From contig QFPK01000004.1 in NCBI GenBank assembly GCA_003248865.1, forward strand, positions 128,533 through 192,532: DNA of 64,000 nt, given 5' to 3'. Under the pieces are notes generated by a model. It worked only from the letters and a program-made list of their open reading frames with translations, ran no database searches and was not told where the DNA came from. Made by a program: the position numbers and the translations under genes. The stretch is from Sphingomonas sp. (GTDB lineage Bacteria > Pseudomonadota > Alphaproteobacteria > Sphingomonadales > Sphingomonadaceae). Of this stretch, positions 35,531-43,698 are shown piece by piece; positions within the stretch are counted from its first letter, which is position 1; every line of letters begins with the position of its first letter.

Positions 35531-36745
35531 TCACCCCGCCGTCAGCAGCGCGTGGCGTTTCTTGCCCAGGCTCAGCTTGGCGGGGGCGGTGACGGGCTGG
35601 TTCGGGTCGGTCGCGGGTTCGCCGTCGATGCGGACTGCGTTTTCGCCGATCTTGCGCCGGGCTTCGCCCTTGGAGGTGGCCAGGCCAGTGAGGACGAGGG
35701 CATCGACGAGCGGGGTGGGGGCGTGGATCGCGAAGCTGGGCAGGGCCTCGCCGGCGCCGCCTTCGGCGAAGGTGGCGCGAGCCGTGGCTTCGGCGGCTGC
35801 GGCTGCTTCGGCGCCCCGGCACAGGGTGGTGGCGGCGTTGGCGAGTGCGATCTTGGCGTCGTTGATCTCGGCGCCTTGCAGCGCTTCGAGGCGGGCGATC
35901 TCGTCGTCGGGCATGTCGGTGAACAGGCGCAGGAACTTGCCCACATCGCGATCGTCGACGTTGCGCCAATATTGCCAGTAATCCCAGTCGGGCAGCTGTT
36001 CGCGGTTCAGCCAGACCGCGCCGCCCGCCGTCTTACCCATCTTGGAGCCGTCGGCGTTGGTGATGAGTGGGGTGGTGAGGCCGTAGAGTTCGGCGCCGGA
36101 AACGCGGCGGCCCAGATCGACCCCTTGTGTGATATTCCCCCACTGGTCGGAACCGCCCATCTGCATCACGCAGGCGTAGCGGCGGTTCAGCTCAACGAAG
36201 TCGTAGCTTTGCAGCACCATGTAGTTGAATTCCAGGAAGGACAGCGGCTGCTCGCGTTCGAGGCGCAGGCGCACGCTATCCATCGTCAGCATGCGGTTCA
36301 CGCTGAAATGGCGGCCGTAATCGCGCAGGAAGTCGATGTAGTTCAGCTGTTCCAGCCATTCGGCATTGTCGGCCATGATGGCGTCGCTGGGGCCGTCCCC
36401 GAAGGTCAGGAAGCGTTCGAACACGCGTTTGATGCTGGCCTTGTTGGCGTCGATGGCGGCCTGGTCCAGCAGCTGGCGCTGGGTGTCTTTCCCGGAGGGG
36501 TCGCCCACCTTGGTGGTGCCGCCGCCCATCAGCGCGATGGGCTTGCCGCCGTGCTGCTGCAGGCGGCGCAGCATCATGATCGACATCAGGTGGCCGATGT
36601 GCAGCGACGGACCGGTCAGGTCGAAGCCGACATAGGCGGTGAGCCCCGGCTTCTGCGCGCGCGTGTCGATGGCTGCCGCGTCGGTCAGCTGGTGGATGTA
36701 GCCCCGGCGCTCCAGGGTTTGCAGATATTCGCTCTTGTAGCTCAT
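35531..36745 (-). CDS. tyrS: Tyrosyl-tRNA synthetase TyrS
   Basis: A 404-aa class I aminoacyl-tRNA synthetase charging tRNA-Tyr. The HIGH motif is HIGH at residues 49-52 (PSLHIGHLMS), the tyrosine/tRNA site includes QMGGSDQWGNITQG, and the KMSKS loop is KMGKT at 235-239 (GSKMGKTAGG). The C-terminal S4-like RNA-binding domain is recognisable in TGLATSKGEARRKIGENAVR. The gene is divergent from anmK (25 bp between starts), and its stop abuts the hairpin-rich repeat element. Confidence 0.96.
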   Translation of the reverse strand: MSYKSEYLQTLERRGYIHQLTDAAAIDTRAQKPGLTAYVGFDLTGPSLHIGHLMSIMMLRRLQQHGGKPIALMGGGTTKVGDPSGKDTQRQLLDQAAIDANKASIKRVFERFLTFGDGPSDAIMADNAEWLEQLNYIDFLRDYGRHFSVNRMLTMDSVRLRLEREQPLSFLEFNYMVLQSYDFVELNRRYACVMQMGGSDQWGNITQGVDLGRRVSGAELYGLTTPLITNADGSKMGKTAGGAVWLNREQLPDWDYWQYWRNVDDRDVGKFLRLFTDMPDDEIARLEALQGAEINDAKIALANAATTLCRGAEAAAAAEATARATFAEGGAGEALPSFAIHAPTPLVDALVLTGLATSKGEARRKIGENAVRIDGEPATDPNQPVTAPAKLSLGKKRHALLTAG

Positions 36746-36770
36746 GGCGCCGTCGCTCTAGGCCGGAATC

Positions 36771-37865
36771 ATGGCATCTGAAAAGCATCTCGTGATTGGC
36801 CTGATGTCCGGCACCTCGGTGGACGCGGTGGATGCGGCGCTGATCGAGACCGATGGCGAAGGCCATGTGCGCGGAATCTCGGCCAGTGATCGGCCCTATT
36901 CCGACGCGGAGAGGGCGCTGATCCGGCGGGCGGCGGCGCGTGCTCTGGAGCTTCCCGGGCCGATGGATGATCCGCTGATCGCGCAAGCCGAGCAGGTGCT
37001 GACGGAAGCGCATGCGCAGGCGATTGCGGCGCTGCCGGGCCAGAGGCAAGCCACGCTGATCGGTTTTCATGGGCAGACGGTGGCGCACCGGCCGCCCAGT
37101 TCGGGTTGGGCAGCGCCCTTCACATGGCAGATCGGGAACGCAGCCCTGCTGGCGCGGCTGAGCGGGCGGCCGGTGGTGCATGATTTCCGCAGCGCCGACG
37201 TGGCGGCGGGCGGGGAGGGGGCGCCGCTGGCGCCGGGCTATCACCGGGCGCTGGCCTCCAATGTGGCGCGGCCGGTGGGGATCTTGAACCTCGGCGGGGT
37301 GGGGAACCTGACATGGTTCGATGAGGCCGGCGGCTGGGGGGCGTTCGACACCGGTCCGGCGAATGGCCTGATCGACGATTGGGTGCAGCGGGTGAGCGGC
37401 GCGCGCTATGACGCAGGCGGGGCGCTGGCGGCGGCGGGCCGGGTGCATGAGGATGTGCTGGCCAAGCTGGCCGGCGGCGGTGTCGCGGGCGGCCCGCGAT
37501 CGTTCGACCGGGCTGATTTCTCGATTGACGCGGTCGCCTCGCTTTCGCCCGAGGACGGTGCCGCCACGCTGACGGCCTTTACGGCCGAGACGGTGGCACA
37601 GGCGTTGCGGCCGCTACCGGTACAGTTGAGGCGCCTTCTGGCGACGGGCGGCGGGCGACACAATCCCACGTTGATGCGCATGATCGCAGGCCGAACCGGC
37701 GTTCCGGCAGAGGCGGTGGAAGCGGAGGGCTGGCACGGCGATGCGCTGGAGGCGCAGGCATTCGCCTGGCTGGCGGTGCGGCATCTGAAGGGCTTGCCGC
37801 TGAGCTGGCCGGAAACCACTGGCGTTCCGGCACCGACGATGGGCGGGCGGCTGGTGCTGCCATGA
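36771..37865 (+). CDS. anmK: Anhydro-N-acetylmuramic acid kinase AnmK
   Basis: A 364-aa sugar kinase of the ASKHA fold that cleaves and phosphorylates 1,6-anhydro-MurNAc to MurNAc-6-phosphate in peptidoglycan recycling. Family motifs: GLMSGTSVDAVDAALI at the N-terminus (ATP phosphate site), GFHGQTVAHRP, ILNLGGVGNLTW and FDTGPANGLIDDW, with GGGRHNPTLM near the C-terminus. Length is normal. The tyrS-anmK divergent pair is common in alphaproteobacteria. Confidence 0.95.
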   Translation: MASEKHLVIGLMSGTSVDAVDAALIETDGEGHVRGISASDRPYSDAERALIRRAAARALELPGPMDDPLIAQAEQVLTEAHAQAIAALPGQRQATLIGFHGQTVAHRPPSSGWAAPFTWQIGNAALLARLSGRPVVHDFRSADVAAGGEGAPLAPGYHRALASNVARPVGILNLGGVGNLTWFDEAGGWGAFDTGPANGLIDDWVQRVSGARYDAGGALAAAGRVHEDVLAKLAGGGVAGGPRSFDRADFSIDAVASLSPEDGAATLTAFTAETVAQALRPLPVQLRRLLATGGGRHNPTLMRMIAGRTGVPAEAVEAEGWHGDALEAQAFAWLAVRHLKGLPLSWPETTGVPAPTMGGRLVLP

Positions 37866-37911
37866 TGCCGACCTGCCGTTCGGGGCGCGCTTTGGTAGGT
37901 TGATGTGGTTG

Positions 37912-37935
37912 ATCCGGGGGCTTGTGCCCCCGGAT
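37912..37935. terminator. Bidirectional hairpin between anmK and the UrcA gene
   Basis: ATCCGGGGGC-TTGT-GCCCCCGGAT is a perfect 10-bp stem with a 4-nt loop between two convergent stops. No strong U-run follows. It probably ends transcription from both sides or protects the 3' ends. Confidence 0.6.
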
Positions 37936-37944
37936 TCAGGTTGC

Positions 37945-38271
37945 TCAGTTGCTGGCGAAGGCGGCCTTGCGGGCGCGGCTGCTCTGGATCGCGCTGGCGA
38001 TCTGGGCATCGAACTGGGCGGCGGTTTCGCTTTCGCAGCGCTCGCGCTCGGCGCGGATGGCGCTGGATTCCAGCGCCGGGTTGGTGGCGCAGATGGACTT
38101 GGCGGCGCGGACCAGGCGGCGCTGCAGTTGCGCGCGGCCGTCGGCGCTTTCCAGATTGAGATCGGAATAGCTTACGCTGCGCACCCCGGGGGCGTCGCCC
38201 AGATCCGCCGCTGCGGCAGGCACTGCCAGCGCGGCGGCTGCGACAAGGATCAGGCTGGTCTTTGCGAACAT
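37945..38271 (-). CDS. UrcA-family exported protein
   Basis: A 108-aa protein with a signal peptide (LILVAAAALAVPAAA) and the UrcA family pattern: VSYSDLNLESADGRAQLQRR, then LVRAAKSIC, with a second Cys in ERERCE about 20 residues on, probably disulfide-bonded in the periplasm. UrcA proteins are common and often duplicated in sphingomonads and relatives; their function is unknown. It converges on anmK. Confidence 0.82.
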   Translation of the reverse strand: MFAKTSLILVAAAALAVPAAAADLGDAPGVRSVSYSDLNLESADGRAQLQRRLVRAAKSICATNPALESSAIRAERERCESETAAQFDAQIASAIQSSRARKAAFASN

Positions 38272-38490
38272 GGTTGGATGTCTCCCTCTAGTGTCTGACG
38301 GAAGGGGTGGTGCCGGGCCCGCTGCAGCGTTTCCGCGATGCTGGGCCGGCGCTTCCGAACAGGAGGGAGGCTATGCCGATGTCAGAAATGTGTCAACGCA
38401 CTGTCATAAAACTTTAACTAAAACCATTATAATCAATTCCCCGATTCGACATTCAGCATTCGAATCAGAGCTAACCTGCTGATCATAAAG

Positions 38491-38519
38491 AAAAAAGGCC
38501 CCGGCTTTCGCCGGAGCCC
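38491..38519 (-). terminator. Rho-independent terminator of the alpha/beta hydrolase gene
   Basis: Read on the minus strand: GGGCTCCGGC-GAAA-GCCGGGGCC followed by TTTTTT. A strong GC stem, a GAAA tetraloop and a U-run make this a textbook intrinsic terminator about 30 bp past the hydrolase stop. The remaining gap up to the UrcA start (38272-38490) includes an AT-rich stretch around 38400-38480 in which I see no gene. Confidence 0.85.
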
Positions 38520-38551
38520 TTCATGCTCCTTCTGCCCGAAGGGGCGAAATA

Positions 38552-39199
38552 TTACCGCCCTGAGAGCAGCCTGCGGTCCAGATAGGATTCCACCGTGCCC
38601 ATCATCTCGTCCATCTCGGCGGCGAAATGATGGTTGGCGCCTTCGATCTTTTCATAATCGATGGTGATGTGCTTCTGCGTCTTCAGCTTGTCGACCAGCT
38701 TCTGCACGGCAGGTTCCGTCACCACTTCGTCGCCGGTGCCCGCCACGATCACGCCGGACGAGGGGCAGGGGGCGAGGAAGCCGAAATCATAGAGGTTGGC
38801 GGGCGGCGCGATGGAGATGAAGCCTTTCACTTCCGGGCGCCGCATTAGCAGCTGCATGCCGATCCAGGCGCCGAAGCTGTAGCCCGCCACCCATGTGCCC
38901 GAGCTTTCGGGGTTGATCGCCTGCAGCCAATCCAGCGCGGAGGCCGCATCGGACAGTTCGCCCACGCCATTGTCGAACACGCCTTCGGACCGGCCGACGC
39001 CCCGGAAGTTGAAGCGCAGCGTCGCGAAGCCGCGCTTCACGAACATCTGGTACAGGGCGAGCGTGATCGGGTTGTTCATGGTGCCGCCGGCCTGCGGGTG
39101 CGGGTGCAGCACGATGGCGACGGGCGGGCGGGGCTTTCCTGCAGGCTGGTAACGCCCCTGCAGGCGGCCTTCCGGCCCAGGAAAAATCACTTCCGGCAC
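38552..39199 (-). CDS. Alpha/beta hydrolase (dienelactone-hydrolase-like)
   Basis: A 215-aa cytosolic alpha/beta hydrolase. The oxyanion segment LHPHPQAGGTMNNP is followed by RFNFRGVGRSEG, and the nucleophile elbow GYSFG holds Ser108. Asp and His of the triad are probably in VAGTGDEVV and GANHHF. The start is GTG 39199 (read as MPEVIFPGPEG), supported by AAGGA 6 bp upstream; an in-frame ATG at 39244 would add poorly conserved residues. Substrate unknown. It is divergent from the tandem cysteine desulfurases and ends in an intrinsic terminator. Confidence 0.85.
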   Translation of the reverse strand: MPEVIFPGPEGRLQGRYQPAGKPRPPVAIVLHPHPQAGGTMNNPITLALYQMFVKRGFATLRFNFRGVGRSEGVFDNGVGELSDAASALDWLQAINPESSGTWVAGYSFGAWIGMQLLMRRPEVKGFISIAPPANLYDFGFLAPCPSSGVIVAGTGDEVVTEPAVQKLVDKLKTQKHITIDYEKIEGANHHFAAEMDEMMGTVESYLDRRLLSGR

Positions 39200-39284
39200 A
39201 TCGGATCCTTGAAGTTGTGGGCGCCGGGCATGGCATCCGCGCACACGTGGCTATAAGGAAGCGGGCAAGGAAAATGCAAGCTTC

Positions 39285-40361
39285 ATGAACGTCGCCACCT
39301 ATCTGGACTGGGCCGCAACCGCCCCGCTTCGCGCCGAAGCCGCCGCCGCCATGGCGGATGCGGCGGCGCGGCTGGGCAGCGGCGAATGGGCCAATCCGTC
39401 GTCGGTGCATGGCCCCGGCCGTGCCGCGCGCCGCGCGCTGAACGCCGCGCGGGAGGGGATCGCCGGCTTTTTCCGCGTGCCCGCCGACAGCCTGATCTTC
39501 ACCAGCGGCGGAACGGAGGCGCTGGCGCTGGCGCTGAACGGCGCCACAGCCAGCGTGCGGCTGGTGGGCGCGACGGAACATCCGGCCGTGCTGGAGGCCG
39601 CGTCGGGCGCGGCGCGGATTACGGTGGACGCCGAGGGGCAGGCACAGTTGCCCGAGATTCCGGCTAGCGCGCTGGTTGCCATCCAGCATGCCAACAACGA
39701 GACGGGCGTGGTGCAGGACATGGCCGCGATCGTGGGCGCTGTGCATGGGGCGCACGCGCGGCTGCTGGCGGATTGCGTGCAGTCCGCGGGCAAATTGCCG
39801 ATCCCGGCTGCCGATTTCGTTGCCGTTTCCGCCCACAAGTTGGGCGGGCCGATGGGAGTCGGTGCGCTGATCGTGCGTTGCAAGGATGATTTCCGGCCCG
39901 TGCAGAAGGGCGGCGGGCAGGAACAGGGCTGGCGCGGCGGCACCGAGAATCTGATCGGCATCCTGGGCTGGGCTGCCGCGCTGCAGGCGTGGGATTCGGC
40001 ATTCCCCGCCCGTGCCGCCGAATTGCAGGCACTGCTGGAGCGCGAGGCGATGGCGCTGGGGGCGCTGGTGAACGGGGCAGGCACGGCCCGGTTGCCCACC
40101 ATTTCCAGCCTGCACCTGCCAGGCGTGCCGGCCGCCACCCAGCTGATGCAGCTGGACATGGCCGGGATCGCGGTGTCGCAGGGGTCGGCCTGTTCCTCCG
40201 GCACGCTCAAATCTTCCCCAACGCTGGAGGCGATGGGGCTGGCGGAGGCGGCGGGCCAGTCGCTGCGCATCTCCACCGGCTGGGCCACGACCGAGGCGGA
40301 CATCGCCCGCTTCCTCGCTGCCTATGCTCCGCTCGCCCGGCGCGCACGACATGCAGCCTGA
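39285..40361 (+). CDS. Cysteine desulfurase (NifS/IscS-like), first of a tandem pair
   Basis: A 358-aa PLP-dependent class V aminotransferase-fold enzyme that abstracts sulfur from L-cysteine for Fe-S clusters or thio-modification. It shows YLDWAATAPLR at the N-terminus, the PLP-stacking His99 (ATEHPAVLE), the Asp/Gln pair of DCVQS, the Schiff-base Lys185 in SAHKLGGPMG and the sulfur-accepting Cys303 in GSACSSGTLKSS. The active set is complete. It overlaps the next gene by 11 bp. Group I versus II was not resolved. Confidence 0.9.
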   Translation: MNVATYLDWAATAPLRAEAAAAMADAAARLGSGEWANPSSVHGPGRAARRALNAAREGIAGFFRVPADSLIFTSGGTEALALALNGATASVRLVGATEHPAVLEAASGAARITVDAEGQAQLPEIPASALVAIQHANNETGVVQDMAAIVGAVHGAHARLLADCVQSAGKLPIPAADFVAVSAHKLGGPMGVGALIVRCKDDFRPVQKGGGQEQGWRGGTENLIGILGWAAALQAWDSAFPARAAELQALLEREAMALGALVNGAGTARLPTISSLHLPGVPAATQLMQLDMAGIAVSQGSACSSGTLKSSPTLEAMGLAEAAGQSLRISTGWATTEADIARFLAAYAPLARRARHAA

Positions 40362-41478
40362 GATTCTCGATCTCGACGCGCAGGCGACGAGCCCGCTGAG
40401 GCCGGAGGCGCTGGCTGCGATGTTGCCTTGGCTGGAGGGGCGGCACTGGAACCCGCATTCCGCCCATCGCGGCGGACGGCTGGCGAAGGCGGGGCTGGAA
40501 ACCGCGCGCGGCCGGGTTGCGGCGAGGCTGGGTCGGCCCGCGAAGGGGCTGATCTTCACCTCGGGGGCGACGGAATCCAACAATCTGGCGCTGAAAGGCG
40601 TGATGGAGCTGGCGGCGGGCAAGCGGCTTGTGACGTTTGCGCCCGAACATAGTTGTGTGCTGGAATCTGCTCGGCACCTGCAGGCGCTGGGCGGGGCCGT
40701 GACCATCCTGCCGATCCTGCCCGATGGGCTGCCGGATCGTGCCGCCTATACCGCCGCGCTGGCGGGGGGTGATGTCGCGCTGGTGTCGGCGATGTGGGTC
40801 AACAATGAGATCGGCAGCATCTGGCCCATCGCGGACCTAGCCGACGAGGCCCATGCCGCCGGCGCGCTGTTCCACACCGATGCCGCGCAGGCGTTCGGCA
40901 AGCTCGATCTGTCGGGTGCTGATTATGACCTGATCTCGCTGTCGGCACACAAGGTCGGCGGGCCAAAGGGTATCGGCGCATTGTGGCTGAAGCCTGGCGT
41001 GGCCGTCTCCCCGCTGCTGGATGGCGGCGGGCAGGAGGCGGGCCTGCGCTCCGGAACCCAATCGCCCGCGCTGGCGGCCGGGTTCGGCGCTGCGGCCGAT
41101 CTGGCCGATCCCGCTACGGCGCTGCCCGCCGCACAGGCGCTGATGCAGCGCGCGCTGGCGGCGCTGGCGGACGTGCCGCACGGCATCAACGGCCCCGATC
41201 CGCTGGGCGGGCAGCGTTGGCCCGGCAACCTCTCCGTCACCTTCCCCGGCATCGATGCGTCGCGCCTGATCTCGGCGCTGCCCCATGTCGCGCTGTCGTC
41301 CGGCTCGGCCTGTTCCTCCGGGTCCGGCAAATCCTCCCATGTGCTGGCGGCGCTGGGCCTGCCCACACCGCGCGCCCGCCAGACCTTGCGCCTCGGCTGG
41401 CAACCCACCACCTCACCGGACATGCTCGCAGACGCCATGCGCCAGCTCGCGGCGGCCGCGAAAGGCCTGCAACGATGA
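40351..41478 (+). CDS. Cysteine desulfurase (NifS/IscS-like), second of a tandem pair
   Basis: A 375-aa paralogue of the upstream desulfurase, also with a complete active set: FTSGATESNNLALKG, His100 in FAPEHSCVLE, the HTDAAQ Asp/Gln pair, Lys201 in SAHKVGGPKG, and Cys321 in SSGSACSSGSGKSS. Start chosen at ATG 40351 (MQPEILDLDA), which overlaps the first desulfurase by 11 bp; an upstream in-frame ATG at 40324 would lengthen the overlap. The stop overlaps the ferredoxin start as ATGA. The two proteins could form a heterodimer or serve different acceptors. Confidence 0.9.
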   Translation: MQPEILDLDAQATSPLRPEALAAMLPWLEGRHWNPHSAHRGGRLAKAGLETARGRVAARLGRPAKGLIFTSGATESNNLALKGVMELAAGKRLVTFAPEHSCVLESARHLQALGGAVTILPILPDGLPDRAAYTAALAGGDVALVSAMWVNNEIGSIWPIADLADEAHAAGALFHTDAAQAFGKLDLSGADYDLISLSAHKVGGPKGIGALWLKPGVAVSPLLDGGGQEAGLRSGTQSPALAAGFGAAADLADPATALPAAQALMQRALAALADVPHGINGPDPLGGQRWPGNLSVTFPGIDASRLISALPHVALSSGSACSSGSGKSSHVLAALGLPTPRARQTLRLGWQPTTSPDMLADAMRQLAAAAKGLQR

Positions 41479-41810
41479 CGCATGTGCGCTTCCTGACCGC
41501 GGGCGGCGCCCTCGCCGCAGAGGCGGATGCCGCCCCCGGCTCCGGCCTGTTGGACCTCGCCCAGTCGCTGGGCCTGCCGCTGGAAGGCACCTGCGAGGGT
41601 GCCATGGCCTGTTCCACCTGCCATGTGATCCTGCCGCCGGAGCTGTTCCGCGCGCTGCCGCCGCCCAGCGACCATGAAGAGGATATGCTGGATTTCACCG
41701 CGCACGTCACCGCGACCAGCCGCCTTGCCTGCCAGGTGATGATCCCCGCCGAACCCGCCGAAATCAGCATCCATCTGCCGCCCGGCCATCAGGACATGCG
41801 CGGGCGGTAG
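41475..41810 (+). CDS. fdx: Adrenodoxin-type 2Fe-2S ferredoxin
   Basis: A 111-aa ferredoxin with Cys40, Cys46, Cys49 and Cys86 (CEGAMACSTCH ... RLACQV), exactly the C-X5-C-X2-C-X36-C spacing of adrenodoxin/Isc-type ferredoxins. It probably donates electrons to Fe-S cluster assembly on the scaffold or to a P450/oxygenase; coupling to the desulfurase genes (ATGA overlap) favours the former. Read from ATG 41475. The stop is followed immediately by repeat copy 2. Confidence 0.92.
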   Translation: MTHVRFLTAGGALAAEADAAPGSGLLDLAQSLGLPLEGTCEGAMACSTCHVILPPELFRALPPPSDHEEDMLDFTAHVTATSRLACQVMIPAEPAEISIHLPPGHQDMRGR

Positions 41811-42011
41811 CCGGAGAGGGTGAACGCAGGGGCTCTGCCCCTGCACCCCGGCAGGAAGGTGACCCTCCTGCACCTCCATAAGTTTTGGGAAGAGGCCCCC
41901 GTCGAGTGACGGTTGGGCTCAACCCTTGCTCTGATGGGGCCTCTTCCCAAAACTTCGGGGGTCAAGGGGCGTCACGCCCCTTGTGGGGGTGCAGGGGGGA
42001 AAGCCCCCTGC
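41811..42011. repeat. Hairpin-rich intergenic repeat, copy 2 (~201 bp)
   Basis: Begins directly after the ferredoxin stop with CCGGAGAGGGTG and a hairpin GCAGGGGCTCTGCCCCTGC, the reverse complement of the right-hand end of copy 1. The inner core is in the same orientation as copy 1: GGTGACCCTCCTGCACCTCC, arms at 41880-41900 and 41936-41955 (core AAGTTTTGGGAAGAGGCCCC), and GTCGAGTGACGGTTGGGC. It ends with GCAGGGGGGAAAGCCCCCTGC. Non-coding; many stable hairpins. It lies between ferredoxin and amn, with 58 bp left before amn. Confidence 0.9.
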
Positions 42012-42069
42012 CTTCATCCCGCAACGTCCACCCCCTAGCGTGCAGGGCGCGCTGGTGGCATAGGGGGGG

Positions 42070-43527
42070 ATGACAATGCATAAAGAAGAAGCAGGGCGGC
42101 TGGTCGATGAACTGGCTGCAATTCATGAAGGCTCCGTTGAAAATCTCCGCGCTGGGCTGAAGCGGTTTCTGGAGGGGGGAGCGCCCCCGACGGCGGAAGA
42201 GCGGGCCGCGGGCCTGTTCGCCTATCCCGAACTGGTGCTGGACTGGGCGGCGCCCGATGGCGTGCCGCGTTTCAGCCGGGCCTTTGCGCGGCTGGTGGCG
42301 CCGGGCCGCTATGCCGTGACGCTGACGCACCCCAACTGGTTCCGCCGCTATCTGGTGGAGCAGATCTCTCTGCTGCTGCGCGATTATGATGCGAAGCTGT
42401 CGGTGCGGGCCTCGGCTGTCGAGATTCCCTTCCCCTATGTGCTGGACGGCGCGAAGGATCTGGTGCTGGACGCGACCGCTGCCAAGGAACTGGCGCGGCA
42501 CTTTCCCACCACGGAGCTGAAGCATATCGGCGACGAGCTGGTGGACGGGCTGTGGCAGCAGGAGGCAGACGAGCCGCGCCCGCTGGCGCTGTTCGACGGG
42601 CCGCGTACGGATTTCTCCCTGGCGCGGCTGAAGCATTATACCGGCGCGCCGGCGCACCACACGCAGAACCATATCCTGTTCACCAATTACCACCGCTATG
42701 TGGATGAGTTCATCCGCTGGGCCTGTGCGGAGCTGGGGAAGCCGGGCAGCCGCTACACGCACCTCAGCTGCTCGGGCGGGGCGCTGCTGGATGCGGCGAC
42801 GGCCTCGCCGGAAGCGGCGCAGGGCGATGGCAGCTGGCGCAAGCACCAGATGCCGGCCTGGCATCTGATGGCGGCAGATGGCGCGGGCGTCAGCCTGGTG
42901 AACATCGGGGTGGGGCCCTCCAACGCCAAGACCATCACGGACCATCTGGCGGTGCTGCGCCCGCAGGCCTGGCTGATGATCGGCCATTGCGGCGGCCTGC
43001 GCCCCAGCCAGACCATCGGCGACTATGTGCTGGCCCATGCCTATCTGCGCGACGACCATGTGCTGGACGACATGCTGCCGCCGGAAATACCCATTCCCGC
43101 GATAGCAGAAGTGCAGCTGGCGCTGTCTGCCGCCGCGCGGCAGGTGACGGGGCTGGATGCGGAGGAGCTGAAACCGCGCCTTCGCACCGGCACGGTGGTG
43201 ACGACGGACGACCGCAACTGGGAGCTTCGCTTCGGGCTTTCCGCGCGGCGCTTCAACCAGAGCCGGGCGGTGGCCGTGGATATGGAAAGCGCGACCATTG
43301 CGGCGCAGGGCTATCGCTTCCGCGTGCCCTACGGGACGCTGCTGTGCGTGTCCGACAAGCCGCTGCATGGCGAGATCAAGCTGCCGGGGCAGGCGAACCG
43401 CTTCTACGAGGGGGCCATTTCGGAGCATCTGCAGATCGGCATCGTGGCCGTGGAGATGCTGCGCGCCGAGGGCGGGCGGGTACACAGCCGCAAGCTCCGG
43501 GCGTTCGACGAGCCGCCGTTCCGCTAG
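42070..43527 (+). CDS. amn: AMP nucleosidase Amn
   Basis: A 485-aa enzyme that hydrolyses AMP to adenine and ribose-5-phosphate, adjusting adenylate pools. The N-terminal AMP-nucleosidase-specific domain (YAVTLTHPNWFRRYLVEQIS) is followed by a purine nucleoside phosphorylase-like catalytic domain with PQAWLMIGHCGGLRPSQTIG and AVDMESATIAAQGYRFRVPY, the latter carrying the Met-Glu-Ser nucleoside site. Length equals the E. coli enzyme (484). ATG 42070 or ATG 42076 could start it. Confidence 0.95.
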   Translation: MTMHKEEAGRLVDELAAIHEGSVENLRAGLKRFLEGGAPPTAEERAAGLFAYPELVLDWAAPDGVPRFSRAFARLVAPGRYAVTLTHPNWFRRYLVEQISLLLRDYDAKLSVRASAVEIPFPYVLDGAKDLVLDATAAKELARHFPTTELKHIGDELVDGLWQQEADEPRPLALFDGPRTDFSLARLKHYTGAPAHHTQNHILFTNYHRYVDEFIRWACAELGKPGSRYTHLSCSGGALLDAATASPEAAQGDGSWRKHQMPAWHLMAADGAGVSLVNIGVGPSNAKTITDHLAVLRPQAWLMIGHCGGLRPSQTIGDYVLAHAYLRDDHVLDDMLPPEIPIPAIAEVQLALSAAARQVTGLDAEELKPRLRTGTVVTTDDRNWELRFGLSARRFNQSRAVAVDMESATIAAQGYRFRVPYGTLLCVSDKPLHGEIKLPGQANRFYEGAISEHLQIGIVAVEMLRAEGGRVHSRKLRAFDEPPFR

Positions 43528-43597
43528 GCCGCAGTTGCCCGCGCGTCAGGGCAGTGACCTGACACGCGGGCTCGGCACGTCTTGCCGTTCCATCTAT

Positions 43598-43611
43598 TGA
43601 CACCGGTTACC
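43598..43611 (+). promoter_or_regulatory. Putative LacI-type operator (site A), upstream of the hydratase-TRAP operon
   Basis: TGACACCGGTTACC lies 88 bp upstream of the first gene of the plus-strand operon. The same 14 bases occur in inverse orientation upstream of kduI, and close variants lie upstream of the first lyase and the TonB receptor. The ACCGGT centre is palindromic, as in LacI-family operators, and a LacI-family gene ends this operon. Operator function is inferred. Confidence 0.75.
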
Positions 43612-43698
43612 AAAGCGTCGATGCTTGGCTGCAAAGAGACGGGGAGGTTTCGTGACGGACAATATGGCCGGTGCGCCGCAGCACGGGAAAAAGAGCTG

